Assembly (NCBI GenBank): GCA_900550545.1
Contig: URSS01000001.1
Location: 1-64,000 of the forward strand
DNA: 64,000 bases
From: an uncultured Lachnobacterium sp.
Lineage (GTDB): Bacteria > Bacillota > Clostridia > Lachnospirales > Lachnospiraceae
Reading direction: 5' to 3'
Shown here: piece by piece, positions 1 through 9,608 of the stretch
Numbering within the stretch: the stretch's first letter is position 1
Layout: each line of letters begins with the position of its first letter
Notes under the pieces: model-generated
Databases searched by the model: none
The model's input: the letters and a program-made list of their open reading frames with translations, nothing else
Told to the model about the DNA's origin: nothing
Program-made: the position numbers and the translations under genes

Positions 1-1083
1 GAATTATATATCAAACAGGATAATTTAGCAGATCAGTTGTTTGATACGCATTCTATTTTTTTTGATATCGAAACAACTGGATTCTCGCCAAACAGTTCTT
101 CTCTTTATATGATTGGATGTGCACGTCGATGTGATAAATATATTTACATTGATCAATTTTTTGCTGAAAACCCTACTGAAGAGAACGCTGTACTATGCGC
201 TTTTTTAGAAATTTTATGTCAATACAACACGATCATTTCTTTCAATGGTATCGGTTTTGATATTCCGTATTTGAAAGCAAAGTGTGACACATACGGATTA
301 CAGGAGAACTTCAAAGGATTTAACTATCTGGACATTTTTAAATCAGTTTCCCAGTTAAAGTTTTTATTAAAGCTTCCAAATTACAAACAGAAAACAATTG
401 AGGCATTTTTGAAGCTATCAAGGAACGACACGCAATCTGGTGGCGAATTGATCAATGTCTACCATGCTTATGTCAAACAGCCATCCGAAGAAGCTTTACA
501 GCTATTGCTGCTTCACAACTACGAAGATGTTATCGGTATGATTGATCTTCTTTCTATATTATCCTATACAGAAATCTTTAATGGACAATATACGATACTC
601 TCCACCCGCGTGGATGCTTATCATGCGTTCAATGGAACAACCGGAAATGAGCTTATCATCACCATGCAGAATGACTATCCGGTTCCCCGTCGCATTTCAC
701 ATAAACTGAATGACTTCAGTCTTATGATCAGTCCGACACGTACATCCATCCGCGTTCCAATTTACGAAGGGGAACTTCACTATTTCTATCCAAACTACAA
801 AGACTACTATTACCTTCCAGAAGAAGATTTAGCAATCCACAAAAGTGTTGCCTCCTTTGTAGACCGACAATATCGCGAAAATGCACGTGCATACAATTGT
901 TACAATCGCAAAACAAGCTCCTTCCTGCCACAATGCAGCAGCATTATGCAGCCGGAATTCCGGAAAGAATATAACGACAGGATCAGCTACTTCGAATTGA
1001 CCGAAGACTTCTGTTCTTCCGATGTTATGCTGCGTCGCTATGTTGACCATATTTTAAAATATATGTTCGAAACAAAAAAATAA
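1..1083 (+). CDS. YprB-type ribonuclease H-like exonuclease, 5'-truncated
   Basis: The reading frame is open from the first base of the window, so the gene is cut at its 5' end; a TTG at 37 is in frame but has no visible ribosome-binding site and is probably internal. Near the N-terminus is an Asp-x-Glu motif (FFDIETTGFSP), followed by SFNGIGFDIPYL and a late NYEDVIGM, the spacing of a DEDD-family 3'-5' exonuclease as in the YprB ribonuclease H-like family. The C-terminal third carries no motif I recognise. It would cleave nucleic acid using two metal ions; the substrate is unknown. It converges on cheR and shares a terminator hairpin with it. Family assignment is fairly sure, cellular role is not. 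Confidence 0.75.
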   Translation, partial: ELYIKQDNLADQLFDTHSIFFDIETTGFSPNSSSLYMIGCARRCDKYIYIDQFFAENPTEENAVLCAFLEILCQYNTIISFNGIGFDIPYLKAKCDTYGLQENFKGFNYLDIFKSVSQLKFLLKLPNYKQKTIEAFLKLSRNDTQSGGELINVYHAYVKQPSEEALQLLLLHNYEDVIGMIDLLSILSYTEIFNGQYTILSTRVDAYHAFNGTTGNELIITMQNDYPVPRRISHKLNDFSLMISPTRTSIRVPIYEGELHYFYPNYKDYYYLPEEDLAIHKSVASFVDRQYRENARAYNCYNRKTSSFLPQCSSIMQPEFRKEYNDRISYFELTEDFCSSDVMLRRYVDHILKYMFETKK

Positions 1084-1100
1084 TTTTGAAAAACTATCAA

Positions 1101-1153
1101 AAAAGCATCTCTGTCTACACACATCAAATGATGTTGCAAGCAAAGATGCTTTT
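1101..1153. terminator. Bidirectional terminator between yprB-like gene and cheR
   Basis: Ten-base inverted repeat (aaaagcatct / agatgctttt) enclosing a smaller hairpin, with A- and T-rich flanks on both sides. It sits between two convergent genes and can serve both. Confidence 0.7.
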
Positions 1154-1156
1154 ATT

Positions 1157-1936
1157 TTATTCACCCTTTTCAAAATAAAAACTGCTCAATCGATCAAAGC
1201 CCAGTTCCCGGTAATTTGTGATCTGTTCAGTACTTCCAATGAACAAAACACCATGTTTTTTGAGAGACTGATGGAAATTTTTGTAAATCATATTTTTTGC
1301 TTCATCCGTAAAATAAATCACAACATTTCTACATAAAATCAAGTCAAATCCCTGCGGATATGTATCTTTCAGAAGATTATGTTCGCGAAACGTCACGCAA
1401 CGTTTGATTTCATCCGCAATCTGGTAAGAATTTCCTACTTTTTTAAAATATTTTTGTCTTAAATCTGCCGGAACACCAGCAATGCTTTTCTCATTATACA
1501 ATCCAACCTGTGCATGCGCAATCACCTGCTTGTCAATATCAGTCGCAAGTATCTGTATATCGGAAAGTGGCATATGTTTTGAAAATGCCATAGCAAGGGA
1601 ATACGGTTCATCACCTGTCGAACAGGCGGCACTCCATATTTTGAGTCTTCTTCCCTGTTCCTTTAATAATTTTGGAATAACTTTTTCGTCCATCAACTTC
1701 CACTGATCCGGATTCCGGTAAAACTCCGAAACATTAATGGTCAGAAAATTAACAAACTGCTCAAACTTCTCTTTGTCCGACCTGAGGATTTTAATATACT
1801 CCTCATAGTTACTACAGCCATTTTTCGTCGCAATCGCATCAATTCGACGGCGCATTTGTTTTTCTTTATAATAATTCAGATCAATTTTTGTAAGGACATA
1901 TACCTCTTTTTTAAAATCTTCGTATTTGTCAAACAT
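1157..1936 (-). CDS. cheR: Chemotaxis protein methyltransferase CheR
   Basis: 259 residues, the usual length of CheR. It transfers methyl groups from S-adenosylmethionine to glutamates of chemoreceptors. The helical N-terminal CheR domain (about 1-75) is followed by the SAM-binding methyltransferase domain with the glycine-rich loop IWSAACSTGDEPYS near residue 100, LATDID, and FDLILCRNVVIYF near residue 200. The ATG is preceded by GGAGGGG. It lies about 60 kb from the main chemotaxis operon in this window, directly downstream of the S1-protein terminator, with only about 30 bp in which to place a promoter of its own. Confidence 0.93.
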   Translation of the reverse strand: MFDKYEDFKKEVYVLTKIDLNYYKEKQMRRRIDAIATKNGCSNYEEYIKILRSDKEKFEQFVNFLTINVSEFYRNPDQWKLMDEKVIPKLLKEQGRRLKIWSAACSTGDEPYSLAMAFSKHMPLSDIQILATDIDKQVIAHAQVGLYNEKSIAGVPADLRQKYFKKVGNSYQIADEIKRCVTFREHNLLKDTYPQGFDLILCRNVVIYFTDEAKNMIYKNFHQSLKKHGVLFIGSTEQITNYRELGFDRLSSFYFEKGE

Positions 1937-1961
1937 GCAAGCCCCTCCTCGTTATAGCAAA

Positions 1962-2000
1962 TAAAAAATTAAGAAGTTGTCAAACTGACAACTTCTTAAT
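1962..2000 (-). terminator. Terminator after the S1-domain gene
   Basis: Perfect 14-bp stem (attaagaagttgtc / gacaacttcttaat) with a 5-nt loop, followed on the minus strand by a T-rich run. It separates the cmk-ispH-rpsA transcript from cheR. Confidence 0.85.
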
Positions 2001-2016
2001 ATGAAATTCCATCAGA

Positions 2017-3108
2017 TTATTCTTCTGTCTCAGCAGCTTCTTCTGCATCCTCAGCTGGAGCTGTCAAAGCTTTAATGCTTAAGCTGATTTTCTTGTCTTC
2101 TTCATTGAAGTCAACAATCTTTGCCTCAACTTCTTGACCAATCTTTAATACGTCAGCAGGTTTCTCTACATGCTCGTGAGAGATCTGAGATACATGAAGA
2201 AGAGCATCCACACCAGGAGCCAACTCTACGAATGCACCAAAGTCTGTCATGCGGGCAACTTTACCCTTTACAACATTTCCTACTGCATACTTCTCAGCAG
2301 CACCATTCCAAGGATTCTCATCCTCAAATTTCATACTGAGCGCAATCTTGGTATCTGTAATATTCTTAATGAATACGCGAACAGTCTGTCCAACGGTAAA
2401 TACCTTCTTAGGATTCTCAACTCTGCCCCAGGACATCTCTGAGATATGAAGTAATCCGTCAACTCCACCTAAATCGATGAATGCACCAAAATCTGTTACA
2501 TTCTTAACGGTTCCTTCGATTACATCGCCAACTTTAATCTTAGCGAATAACTCTTTCTGAAGTTCTGCCTTCTTAGCAACCAGTAATGTTTTACGATTAC
2601 CAATAATTCTTCTCTTCTTTGGATCAAACTCAGTGATAACGAACTCAATTTCCTGATCCTTGAATTTTGTCAGATCCTTCTCATAAGTATCTGAAACAAG
2701 GCTTGCAGGGATAAATACTCTTGTCTCATCAACGATGACACATACACCACCAGCTAATACCTGACTTACTTTTGCCTTTAAGATTTCCTGATTTTCGAAA
2801 GCTTCTTCTAATCTCTTGCTTCCTTTCTCTGCTGCGAGACGCTTGTAAGAAAGGAGAACCTGTCCCTCACCGTCATTTACCTTGACGACTTTAGCTTCTA
2901 AGGTATCGCCAACATTAACAACTGTAGTAAGGTCTACATTTGGTTCGTTTGTATATTCATTACGTGTAATGATTCCATCTGACTTGTAGCCGATGTTTAA
3001 GATGATTTCATCTGGCTTAACATCAATAACGGTACCCTCTACCACTTCTCCATTTCTTATTGTTTTTAAAGATTCTTCCAACATTTGTTCAAAGCTCATT
3101 TCTGACAT
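2017..3108 (-). CDS. rpsA: S1 RNA-binding domain protein (ribosomal protein S1-like)
   Basis: 363 residues with four S1 repeats at roughly 18-90, 103-170, 188-258 and 272-345; repeats three and four show the typical GAFIDLGGVDGLLHISEMSW and GAFVELAPGVDALLHVSQIS cores. The tail is acidic. Firmicute S1 homologues are shorter than the six-repeat proteobacterial S1 and bind mRNA; tight ribosome association is not certain here. The start ATG has GAGGAGG nine bases upstream and overlaps the end of ispH by 20 bp, indicating translational coupling. The cmk-ispH-S1 chain is a known clostridial arrangement, and in some relatives IspH and S1 are fused. Confidence 0.9.
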   Translation of the reverse strand: MSEMSFEQMLEESLKTIRNGEVVEGTVIDVKPDEIILNIGYKSDGIITRNEYTNEPNVDLTTVVNVGDTLEAKVVKVNDGEGQVLLSYKRLAAEKGSKRLEEAFENQEILKAKVSQVLAGGVCVIVDETRVFIPASLVSDTYEKDLTKFKDQEIEFVITEFDPKKRRIIGNRKTLLVAKKAELQKELFAKIKVGDVIEGTVKNVTDFGAFIDLGGVDGLLHISEMSWGRVENPKKVFTVGQTVRVFIKNITDTKIALSMKFEDENPWNGAAEKYAVGNVVKGKVARMTDFGAFVELAPGVDALLHVSQISHEHVEKPADVLKIGQEVEAKIVDFNEEDKKISLSIKALTAPAEDAEEAAETEE

Positions 3109-3943
3109 TCTTTGAAACCTCCTCGATGATATAGTTTGGGGTCGAAGCCCCTGCGGTAATACCTACGTTATTGATGGATTGTAACTGATGATAATCCATA
3201 TCTTTACTCGTTTGTATATAGTAAGTATTTGCACATTCTTTTTTAGATATCTCATACAGCTTCTGCGTGTTGGAACTATGCTTGTCTCCAATCACGATCA
3301 TTGCATCCGATCGACCAGCAATCGCACGAGCTTCTGCCTGTCTTTCTTCTGTCGCATTGCAAATTGTATCTAAAACACTTATATCATAACCTTTTTTCAT
3401 AATAATTTCAACTAATTCTTGAAATTTATTGTAGTTAAATGTCGTCTGCGCCACAAAACAGACTTTTTGTTCCTTTTCCAATGGCAATTTTGAAACATCT
3501 TCAGGTGTCTGGACCGTATAAACGGCTCCATTTTCCACCCATCCCATGATTCCTTCCACCTCCGGGTGCTGTCCGTTTCCGGCAATCACAATGGTATACC
3601 CTTTCCTGCTGTATTCACCAACCAGGCGATGAATTTTCAAAACAAATGGGCAGGTCGCATCCAGCAGCTCAAATCCGGCGGCCAATATTTTTTCATGTTC
3701 CGCCTTACTGATTCCATGGGAACGCACAATAATCTTTCCATGTGGAAGTTGTTCCAGTTCATCCAGAGAACGAATAACCCGGATTCCTTTTTCTTCCAGA
3801 TCCCGAACTACTTCTTCGTTATGAATAATCGGACCGTACGTATACACCGGCACATCCGATTTACCGATTTCATCATAAACCATATTTACCGCACGCTTTA
3901 CCCCAAAACAAAAGCCTGCACTTTTTGCTATTACAAGGTTCAT
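3089..3943 (-). CDS. ispH: 4-hydroxy-3-methylbut-2-enyl diphosphate reductase IspH
   Basis: 284 residues, normal for IspH/LytB. It catalyses the last step of the MEP pathway, reducing HMBPP to IPP and DMAPP with a [4Fe-4S] cluster. The three cluster cysteines are present at C12 (AGFCFGV), C98 (DATCPF) and C195 (DTICNAT), together with the conserved VRSHGISK segment. It follows cmk with a one-base gap and overlaps the S1 gene by 20 bp. Two other MEP enzymes, IspG and Dxr, are encoded near 46-49 kb in this window. Confidence 0.96.
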   Translation of the reverse strand: MNLVIAKSAGFCFGVKRAVNMVYDEIGKSDVPVYTYGPIIHNEEVVRDLEEKGIRVIRSLDELEQLPHGKIIVRSHGISKAEHEKILAAGFELLDATCPFVLKIHRLVGEYSRKGYTIVIAGNGQHPEVEGIMGWVENGAVYTVQTPEDVSKLPLEKEQKVCFVAQTTFNYNKFQELVEIIMKKGYDISVLDTICNATEERQAEARAIAGRSDAMIVIGDKHSSNTQKLYEISKKECANTYYIQTSKDMDYHQLQSINNVGITAGASTPNYIIEEVSKNVRNEL

Positions 3944-3944
3944 A

Positions 3945-4607
3945 TTAAGCCTCTTTGATAATTTTTTTCATTGCCGCTACGACTCCGTCTATATCAAGAT
4001 CTGATGAGTCCAAAAGAACTGCATCTTCTGCCTGTTTCAGTGGAGAAGTTTCTCTGTGCATATCCCGGTAATCACGGTCAATGATATCCTGCTCAATTTC
4101 TTTGATATCACATTCCACACCTTTTGCGGTAAGTTCATCATATCTTCTCTTTGCACGAACCGCAGAGCTTGCAGTAAGATAAATCTTTACATTTGCATTC
4201 GGAAGCACGACTGTTCCGATATCTCTTCCATCCATAATAACATTTTCACGTTCTGCAAGCTGTCTTTGCAATTCAACCAATTTGGTTCTGACAACCGGAT
4301 AAACGCTTGTCGCACTGGCCATATTTCCAACTTCTTCATTTCGGATGACACCGTTGACATTTTCACCGTTTAAAATAACCTGCTGTTCATTGTCCTTGTA
4401 CTGAATCGTTACATCTACATCTTTGCACGCATCCGCAATTGCTTTTTCATCATCGGATGCAATATTATTCTGAATAAAAAAATATGCCATAGCACGATAC
4501 ATCGCACCTGTATCCACATACACATATCCTAAATCTGCCGCCAGTTTTCTGGCAATTGTACTTTTTCCGGCTCCGGCCGGTCCATCGATTGCAATATTGT
4601 AACTCAT
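3945..4607 (-). CDS. cmk: Cytidylate kinase
   Basis: 220 residues, full length. It phosphorylates CMP and dCMP using ATP. The N-terminal P-loop is GPAGAGKST (about residues 8-16), followed by the VDTGAMYRAMAY segment, DGRDIGTVV (about 125) and the lid region RRYDELTAKG. The ATG follows AAAGGAG. It is the upstream partner of ispH in a compact chain, about 80 bp downstream of the flavoprotein gene. Confidence 0.96.
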   Translation of the reverse strand: MSYNIAIDGPAGAGKSTIARKLAADLGYVYVDTGAMYRAMAYFFIQNNIASDDEKAIADACKDVDVTIQYKDNEQQVILNGENVNGVIRNEEVGNMASATSVYPVVRTKLVELQRQLAERENVIMDGRDIGTVVLPNANVKIYLTASSAVRAKRRYDELTAKGVECDIKEIEQDIIDRDYRDMHRETSPLKQAEDAVLLDSSDLDIDGVVAAMKKIIKEA

Positions 4608-4689
4608 TTTTTCTCCTTTATTTAAAAAATTATTCTGTTCTCATTTTCGATAAAATTTTGGAATGATTTAATATATTAGTAGTTGTTTG

Positions 4690-5919
4690 TTATTGCACAG
4701 AAATTCCTGCAAGATACCCGGTCGACCAGGCAATCTGCAGATTATACCCTCCCGTGAGTGCATCAAGATCCAGTACTTCTCCACAGAAGAAAAGATTCTG
4801 TACATGTTTGGATTCCATGGTAGAAGGATTGATATCCTTCACAGAAACGCCGCCTTTGGTAATGATTGCTTCATTCCATCCACGTAGTCCTGTGACCGTA
4901 AGAGGCAGCTTTTTCATTAATGCAACAAGGCCTGTCCTCTCTTCTCTTGAAATCTCATTCACTTTTTTCTCCGGGTCAATTCCGCTTAAATCGATCAGTA
5001 CCGGGATCATTTTTGCCGGCAGTAAATGCCCAATTGCATTTTTAAACTGCTTGTTCATTGCCTCATCAAAATCCCGCAATATACGTTTATCTAATTGTTC
5101 CACCGTAAGTGCCGGTTTCAGGTCAATATACAACTCCAGCTCATTTTCAAACTGCTTTGCTTTTATCATTCCACTTGCTGAAAGGATCAATGGTCCGCTC
5201 ACACCAAAATGCGTAAACAGCATTTCCCCAAAATCTTCATACAATTTCTTTTTTCCATTATAAATCGAAACAGAAACATTCCGCAGGGAAAGTCCCTGTA
5301 ATTCTTTTGCCCAATCCTCTTTAATCTCAAAAGGAACCAAAGAAGGGGTTCTTTGTACCAATTTGTGGCCGGTTTTCTCTGCGAACCGGTATCCGTCTCC
5401 GGTCGCACCGGTTGTCTGATATGAAAAGCCACCTGTTGCAACAATGACCGCATCCGCCGGTACTTCTCTTCCATCTGACAGCCCGACACCTTTGATCTGT
5501 TTTTCCGTTACCAGCAAATGATCGACTTTCGTATGAAGGAATACCTCAACGTTCTTATCCTCGAGTGCCTTACGCAATGTGGCAATCACATCCGATGAAT
5601 GGTCCGACACAGGAAACACACGGTTTCCCCTCTCCACTTTCATTTTCAAACCATACTCTTCCAAAAAGCCCACCATCTGCTCATTGTTAAAGGTATAAAA
5701 GGCACTATATAAAAACTTTGGATTGCTCATCACATTGGCAAACAGATTATCCATATCGCCGGCATTTGTGATATTGCATCTGCCTTTGCCCGTAATGAAT
5801 ATTTTCTTTCCTAATTTTTCGTTTTGTTCCATCAGTTTTACCTGATGTCCACACAGAGCGGCTGCATATGCCGCCATCATGCCTGCCGCACCGCCTCCAA
5901 TTACAATTACGTTGCTCAT
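4690..5919 (-). CDS. HI0933/YhiN-family FAD-dependent oxidoreductase
   Basis: 409 residues. The N-terminus has a Rossmann FAD-binding motif (VIGGGAAGMMAAYAAA), then the family signature ITGKGRCNITN near residue 45, and a C-terminal GGYNLQIAWSTGYLAG that closes the FAD site. Proteins of this family (B. subtilis YtfP, E. coli YhiN) are flavoproteins often labelled aminoacetone oxidase family, but the physiological substrate is not established. Its ATG overlaps the stop of the upstream RpiR-type regulator by four bases (ATGA), so the two are translationally coupled. Confidence 0.88.
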   Translation of the reverse strand: MSNVIVIGGGAAGMMAAYAAALCGHQVKLMEQNEKLGKKIFITGKGRCNITNAGDMDNLFANVMSNPKFLYSAFYTFNNEQMVGFLEEYGLKMKVERGNRVFPVSDHSSDVIATLRKALEDKNVEVFLHTKVDHLLVTEKQIKGVGLSDGREVPADAVIVATGGFSYQTTGATGDGYRFAEKTGHKLVQRTPSLVPFEIKEDWAKELQGLSLRNVSVSIYNGKKKLYEDFGEMLFTHFGVSGPLILSASGMIKAKQFENELELYIDLKPALTVEQLDKRILRDFDEAMNKQFKNAIGHLLPAKMIPVLIDLSGIDPEKKVNEISREERTGLVALMKKLPLTVTGLRGWNEAIITKGGVSVKDINPSTMESKHVQNLFFCGEVLDLDALTGGYNLQIAWSTGYLAGISVQ

Positions 5920-6842
5920 TCTTCCATATCCTCTAATTTCGCGTAATGTACTTTTATTGAATCATCTATGTAATTTATCTCATCATTCTCATATACCTGA
6001 TATTCATTCCAGATATCCTCAAGCATCGTGAGTGTTCCAGCCACTTCCTTCTGTTTTTTCATGCACAAGGCCACAACAAGTGCATTGATCACGCTAAGCG
6101 GTGCAACCAGAGAATCTACAATCGATGCCATATCGCTGTCCGCGATCAGATTACAGGACGAATACAAATTCATTGGGGAATGAATACTATCAGTAATTGT
6201 AATTACTTTTGCGCTACGGTTATTTGCAAACTCTAACGCTTTTAATGTCCGCATCGAATAACGCGGAAAACTGATTCCAATAATCACATCATCCTTGTCG
6301 ATACGCACCATCTGTTCGAACAATTCACTCGAACTGTTTGTAGTAAGCAGACGTACATCATCAAACATAAGATTGAGATAAAATCCCAAGAAACTTGCAA
6401 GTGGTGCACAGCTTCGAATTCCTACAATATAAATATGTTTTGCTTCTAAAATAGTTGATACTGCAACATCAAACGCATTGTGATCAATTTTCTCCAATGT
6501 CGTTTTTATCTTGTCCGCATCCGACTGCAGAACCGTCTCTAAAATCTTTGACTGACTGATTCTTCCATATGTTACTTCCATACGTTGAATCGAATTTAAT
6601 TTATTTCGTACTAATTCTTCTAATGCCTTCTGAAACTCTGGATATCCCTTATATCCTAATGATGTAGCAAAGCGAACAACCGTAGATTCACTCACGCCAA
6701 CGGTCTCCCCCATTTTTGCAGCGGTAAGAAAAACTGCTTTGTCATAATTATCCGTAATATATGTTGCAAGCAGCTTCTGTCCCTTGCTCATCGCACTGTA
6801 ATGATTGTTTATGCGATTTAAAAGTTCATTTGTATTTGACAC
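5916..6842 (-). CDS. MurR/RpiR-family transcriptional regulator
   Basis: 308 residues. An N-terminal helix-turn-helix domain (about 1-77, including KMGETVGVSESTVVRFATSLGY) is followed by a SIS phosphosugar-binding domain (about 125-255, with VGIRSCAPLASFLGFYL and GISFPRYS). Family members usually sense phosphorylated sugars and control catabolic genes. Here no sugar operon is adjacent; the coupled partner is an FAD oxidoreductase, so the target is unknown. A plausible sigma-A promoter lies upstream. It is separated from the decarboxylase operon by that operon's terminator. Confidence 0.88.
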   Translation of the reverse strand: MSNTNELLNRINNHYSAMSKGQKLLATYITDNYDKAVFLTAAKMGETVGVSESTVVRFATSLGYKGYPEFQKALEELVRNKLNSIQRMEVTYGRISQSKILETVLQSDADKIKTTLEKIDHNAFDVAVSTILEAKHIYIVGIRSCAPLASFLGFYLNLMFDDVRLLTTNSSSELFEQMVRIDKDDVIIGISFPRYSMRTLKALEFANNRSAKVITITDSIHSPMNLYSSCNLIADSDMASIVDSLVAPLSVINALVVALCMKKQKEVAGTLTMLEDIWNEYQVYENDEINYIDDSIKVHYAKLEDMEE

Positions 6843-6882
6843 GGTAAACCCCTCTCTAACGACACATCTGCCGCCGAATTTG

Positions 6883-6910
6883 ATTGTAACACTTTATAAA
6901 ATAATTGCAA
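6883..6910 (-). promoter_or_regulatory. Putative promoter of the RpiR-type regulator
   Basis: TTGCAA, 16-bp spacer, TACAAT on the minus strand, about 40 bp upstream of the regulator start. The spacer is one base short of ideal. Confidence 0.45.
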
Positions 6911-6923
6911 CCAAAAGCACAAA

Positions 6924-6970
6924 AAAAGATATCCGCAGATAAGAACAATCTCTATCTGCGAATATCTTTT
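6924..6970 (-). terminator. Terminator of the decarboxylase operon
   Basis: Long imperfect stem (aaagatatccgcagata / tatctgcgaatatcttt) followed on the minus strand by a run of seven T, directly downstream of oadA. Confidence 0.85.
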
Positions 6971-6992
6971 GTATTAAACAGCCAAATCCGAA

Positions 6993-8411
6993 TTATACAG
7001 GATATGCTCCGTTCTTTGTATCAGCAGCTTTTGCATCAACACCAGTCTGCTGAGCCTCACGATATTTGAAGAACTCAGTTGCAACCTGTGGGAATAATGC
7101 ATAAGATAAAACATCCTCATCCTGCTGCTTGTACTGCTTCATCTCTGCCTCAATCTTTGCAAGTTCAGGCTCAAGAAGATCAGCCGGGCGACAAGTGATT
7201 GCATTCTTCTTGTCATCGCCAAGTACCTTATCAACGACTTCCGGATTAAATGGCTTAACAGTCTGTCCATACTTTCCAAGAAGAATATCTTTTGTCTCCT
7301 TCGTAGCTACCTTATAACGCTCACCCATCAGTACGTTAAATACAGCCTGTGTACCAACGATCTGTGAGGAAGGTGTAACAAGTGGTGGCTCACCAAGGTC
7401 TTTACGTACACGAGGAACTTCAGCAAGAACTTCCTCGTACTTGTCCTCTTTTCCCTGCTCCTTGAGCTGAGAAATAAGGTTTGAAAGCATACCACCCGGT
7501 ACCTGATAACGGAGTGTATTAATGTTAACACCTAATACCTTCGGATTCATCAGTCCACTCTCTAATGCTTCTTCACGCATTGGGCGGAAATAATCAGCAA
7601 TTTCAGAAAGGAGTGTCTGATCCAATCCTGTATCATATGGTGTACCCTTGAATGTCTCAACCATAACTTCAGTTGCAGGCTGGCTGGTTCCAAGTGCAAA
7701 TGGAGACATTGCAGTATCGATAATATCAACACCAGCCTCAACTGCCTCTAAATATGTCATAGAAGCAACACCAGATGTATAATGTGTATGAAGATCGATT
7801 GGGATATCTACAACTTCTTTTAATGCATGTACAAGTTCTTTTGCCTTGTAAGGAACAAGCAGACCAGCCATATCCTTAATACATAAAGAATTAGCTCCCA
7901 TATCCTCAACTCGCTTAGCCATCTCTGTCCAATACTCTAATGTATATGCATCACCTAATGTATAGGATAAAGCAACCTGCGCATGTCCATTCTCTTTATT
8001 AGCTGCAGTAACAGCAGTCTGAAGATTTCGAAGGTCATTTAAGCAATCAAAAATACGAATGATATCGATTCCGTTTGCAATAGACTTCTGTACAAAATAC
8101 TCAACTACATCATCTGCATATGGACGATATCCTAAGATATTCTGTCCACGGAAAAGCATCTGTAACTTAGTATTTTTAAATCCAGCTCTTAACTTACGAA
8201 GACGATCCCATGGATCTTCTTTTAAGAAACGAAGAGATGCGTCGAATGTAGCTCCACCCCAGCACTCTACTGCGTGGTAACCTACTTTATCCATCTTGTC
8301 AATAATCGGAAGCATCTGTTCGGTTGTCATACGTGTAGCAATCAAAGACTGATGTGCATCACGTAAGATTGTCTCGGTAATTTTTACCGGCTTTGCCTTT
8401 ATTTCTGACAT
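6993..8411 (-). CDS. oadA: Oxaloacetate decarboxylase alpha / pyruvate carboxylase B-type carboxyltransferase
   Basis: 472 residues. This carboxyltransferase moves CO2 from a keto acid (oxaloacetate in characterised members) to protein-bound biotin. Motifs seen: TILRDAHQSLIATRM (TIM-barrel start), IIRIFDCLND, CIKDMAGLL (lysine that is carboxylated in the family) and IDLHTHYTSG (zinc histidines). Full-length OadA is near 590 residues; this protein stops before any biotinyl domain, which the operon supplies separately as the 118-residue carrier. The ATG follows AGGAGGA. It is the last gene of the five-gene operon and ends just before a strong terminator. Keto-acid specificity cannot be read from sequence alone. 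Confidence 0.9.
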   Translation of the reverse strand: MSEIKAKPVKITETILRDAHQSLIATRMTTEQMLPIIDKMDKVGYHAVECWGGATFDASLRFLKEDPWDRLRKLRAGFKNTKLQMLFRGQNILGYRPYADDVVEYFVQKSIANGIDIIRIFDCLNDLRNLQTAVTAANKENGHAQVALSYTLGDAYTLEYWTEMAKRVEDMGANSLCIKDMAGLLVPYKAKELVHALKEVVDIPIDLHTHYTSGVASMTYLEAVEAGVDIIDTAMSPFALGTSQPATEVMVETFKGTPYDTGLDQTLLSEIADYFRPMREEALESGLMNPKVLGVNINTLRYQVPGGMLSNLISQLKEQGKEDKYEEVLAEVPRVRKDLGEPPLVTPSSQIVGTQAVFNVLMGERYKVATKETKDILLGKYGQTVKPFNPEVVDKVLGDDKKNAITCRPADLLEPELAKIEAEMKQYKQQDEDVLSYALFPQVATEFFKYREAQQTGVDAKAADTKNGAYPV

Positions 8412-8440
8412 GATTATCCTCCTAAAATTTCAAATCGTAA

Positions 8441-9589
8441 TTAAATTCCAAAGATTGCCATAAAACATCCAGCCGCTACTGCTGTACCGATAACTCCAGC
8501 AACGTTTGGTCCCATAGCATGCATCAATAAGAAGTTTGTAGGATCTTCTTCTGCACCAACCTTCTGGGATACACGGGCTGCCATTGGAACGGCAGATACA
8601 CCGGCGGAACCAATCAGAGGGTTAATCTTGCCCTTGGTAATCCAGCATAACAACTTACCAAAGAGAACTCCGGCAGCTGTACCAACCATAAATGCTACAA
8701 GTCCTAAAATAACAATTTTGATTGTGCTTACATTCAGGAATGCTTCTGCACTTGTTGTAGCACCAACAGATGTACCAAGTAAGATAACTACGATATACAT
8801 AAGTGCATTACTAGCAGTCTCCTGTAACTGACGAACAACGCCAGACTCACGGAAAAGGTTACCAAGCATCAGCATACCAACAAGCGGTGCTGTTGTTGGA
8901 AGTAATACACAGACAACAACGGTAACAACGATTGGGAATAAAATCTTCTCAAGTTTGCTGACCGGACGAAGGTTCTGCATCTTGATTGCACGTTCCTTCT
9001 TAGTTGTAAACAACTTCATAATTGGCGGCTGAATAATTGGAACAAGAGCCATATAAGAGTACGCAGCTACTGCGATTGGTCCCATAAGACCTGTCTGTCC
9101 AAGTTTACCAGCAAGGAAAATAGATGTAGGGCCATCTGCTCCACCAATAATAGATACAGCAGCAGCTGCCTTATCATTGAATCCTAAAATAATTGCAAGG
9201 AAGTACGCACTAAAAATACCGAACTGTGCAGCTGCTCCCATCAGGAAACTGATCGGGTTTGCAATTAATGGTCCAAAGTCTGTCATCGCACCTACACCCA
9301 TGAAAATCAGGGATGGTAAGATTGACCACTCATCCAATGTGTAAAAATAGTAAAGTAAACCACCTACACCATTACTTGTCTGCTCCGGACTCGCAATAAT
9401 ATCCGGATAAATATTTACCAATAACATACCAAATGCGATTGGAACAAGTAATAATGGCTCAAACCCTTTCTTAATTGCCAGATACAGGAAAAGAAGTGCC
9501 ACAGCGATCATGACATAATTTCCCCAGGTCAGGTTAAAAAAGGCTGTCTGATGTAGGAGGTTCATTAAAGTTTCGCCTACATAACTCAC
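8441..9589 (-). CDS. oadB: Na+-translocating decarboxylase beta subunit (membrane pump)
   Basis: 382 residues, about nine to ten membrane segments. This integral membrane subunit removes CO2 from carboxybiotin and exports Na+. The family hallmark GGADGPTSIFLAGKLG (near residue 150) and the downstream GPIAVAAYSYMALVPIIQPP are intact, as is the C-terminal GPNVAGVIGTAVAAG. The gene starts with GTG, eight bases after AGGAGG. It lies between the biotin carrier and the OadA-type subunit, as expected for a pump shared by soluble carboxyltransferases. Confidence 0.94.
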   Translation of the reverse strand: MSYVGETLMNLLHQTAFFNLTWGNYVMIAVALLFLYLAIKKGFEPLLLVPIAFGMLLVNIYPDIIASPEQTSNGVGGLLYYFYTLDEWSILPSLIFMGVGAMTDFGPLIANPISFLMGAAAQFGIFSAYFLAIILGFNDKAAAAVSIIGGADGPTSIFLAGKLGQTGLMGPIAVAAYSYMALVPIIQPPIMKLFTTKKERAIKMQNLRPVSKLEKILFPIVVTVVVCVLLPTTAPLVGMLMLGNLFRESGVVRQLQETASNALMYIVVILLGTSVGATTSAEAFLNVSTIKIVILGLVAFMVGTAAGVLFGKLLCWITKGKINPLIGSAGVSAVPMAARVSQKVGAEEDPTNFLLMHAMGPNVAGVIGTAVAAGCFMAIFGI

Positions 9590-9608
9590 AGTGTTTTCCT
9601 CCTTGGAA

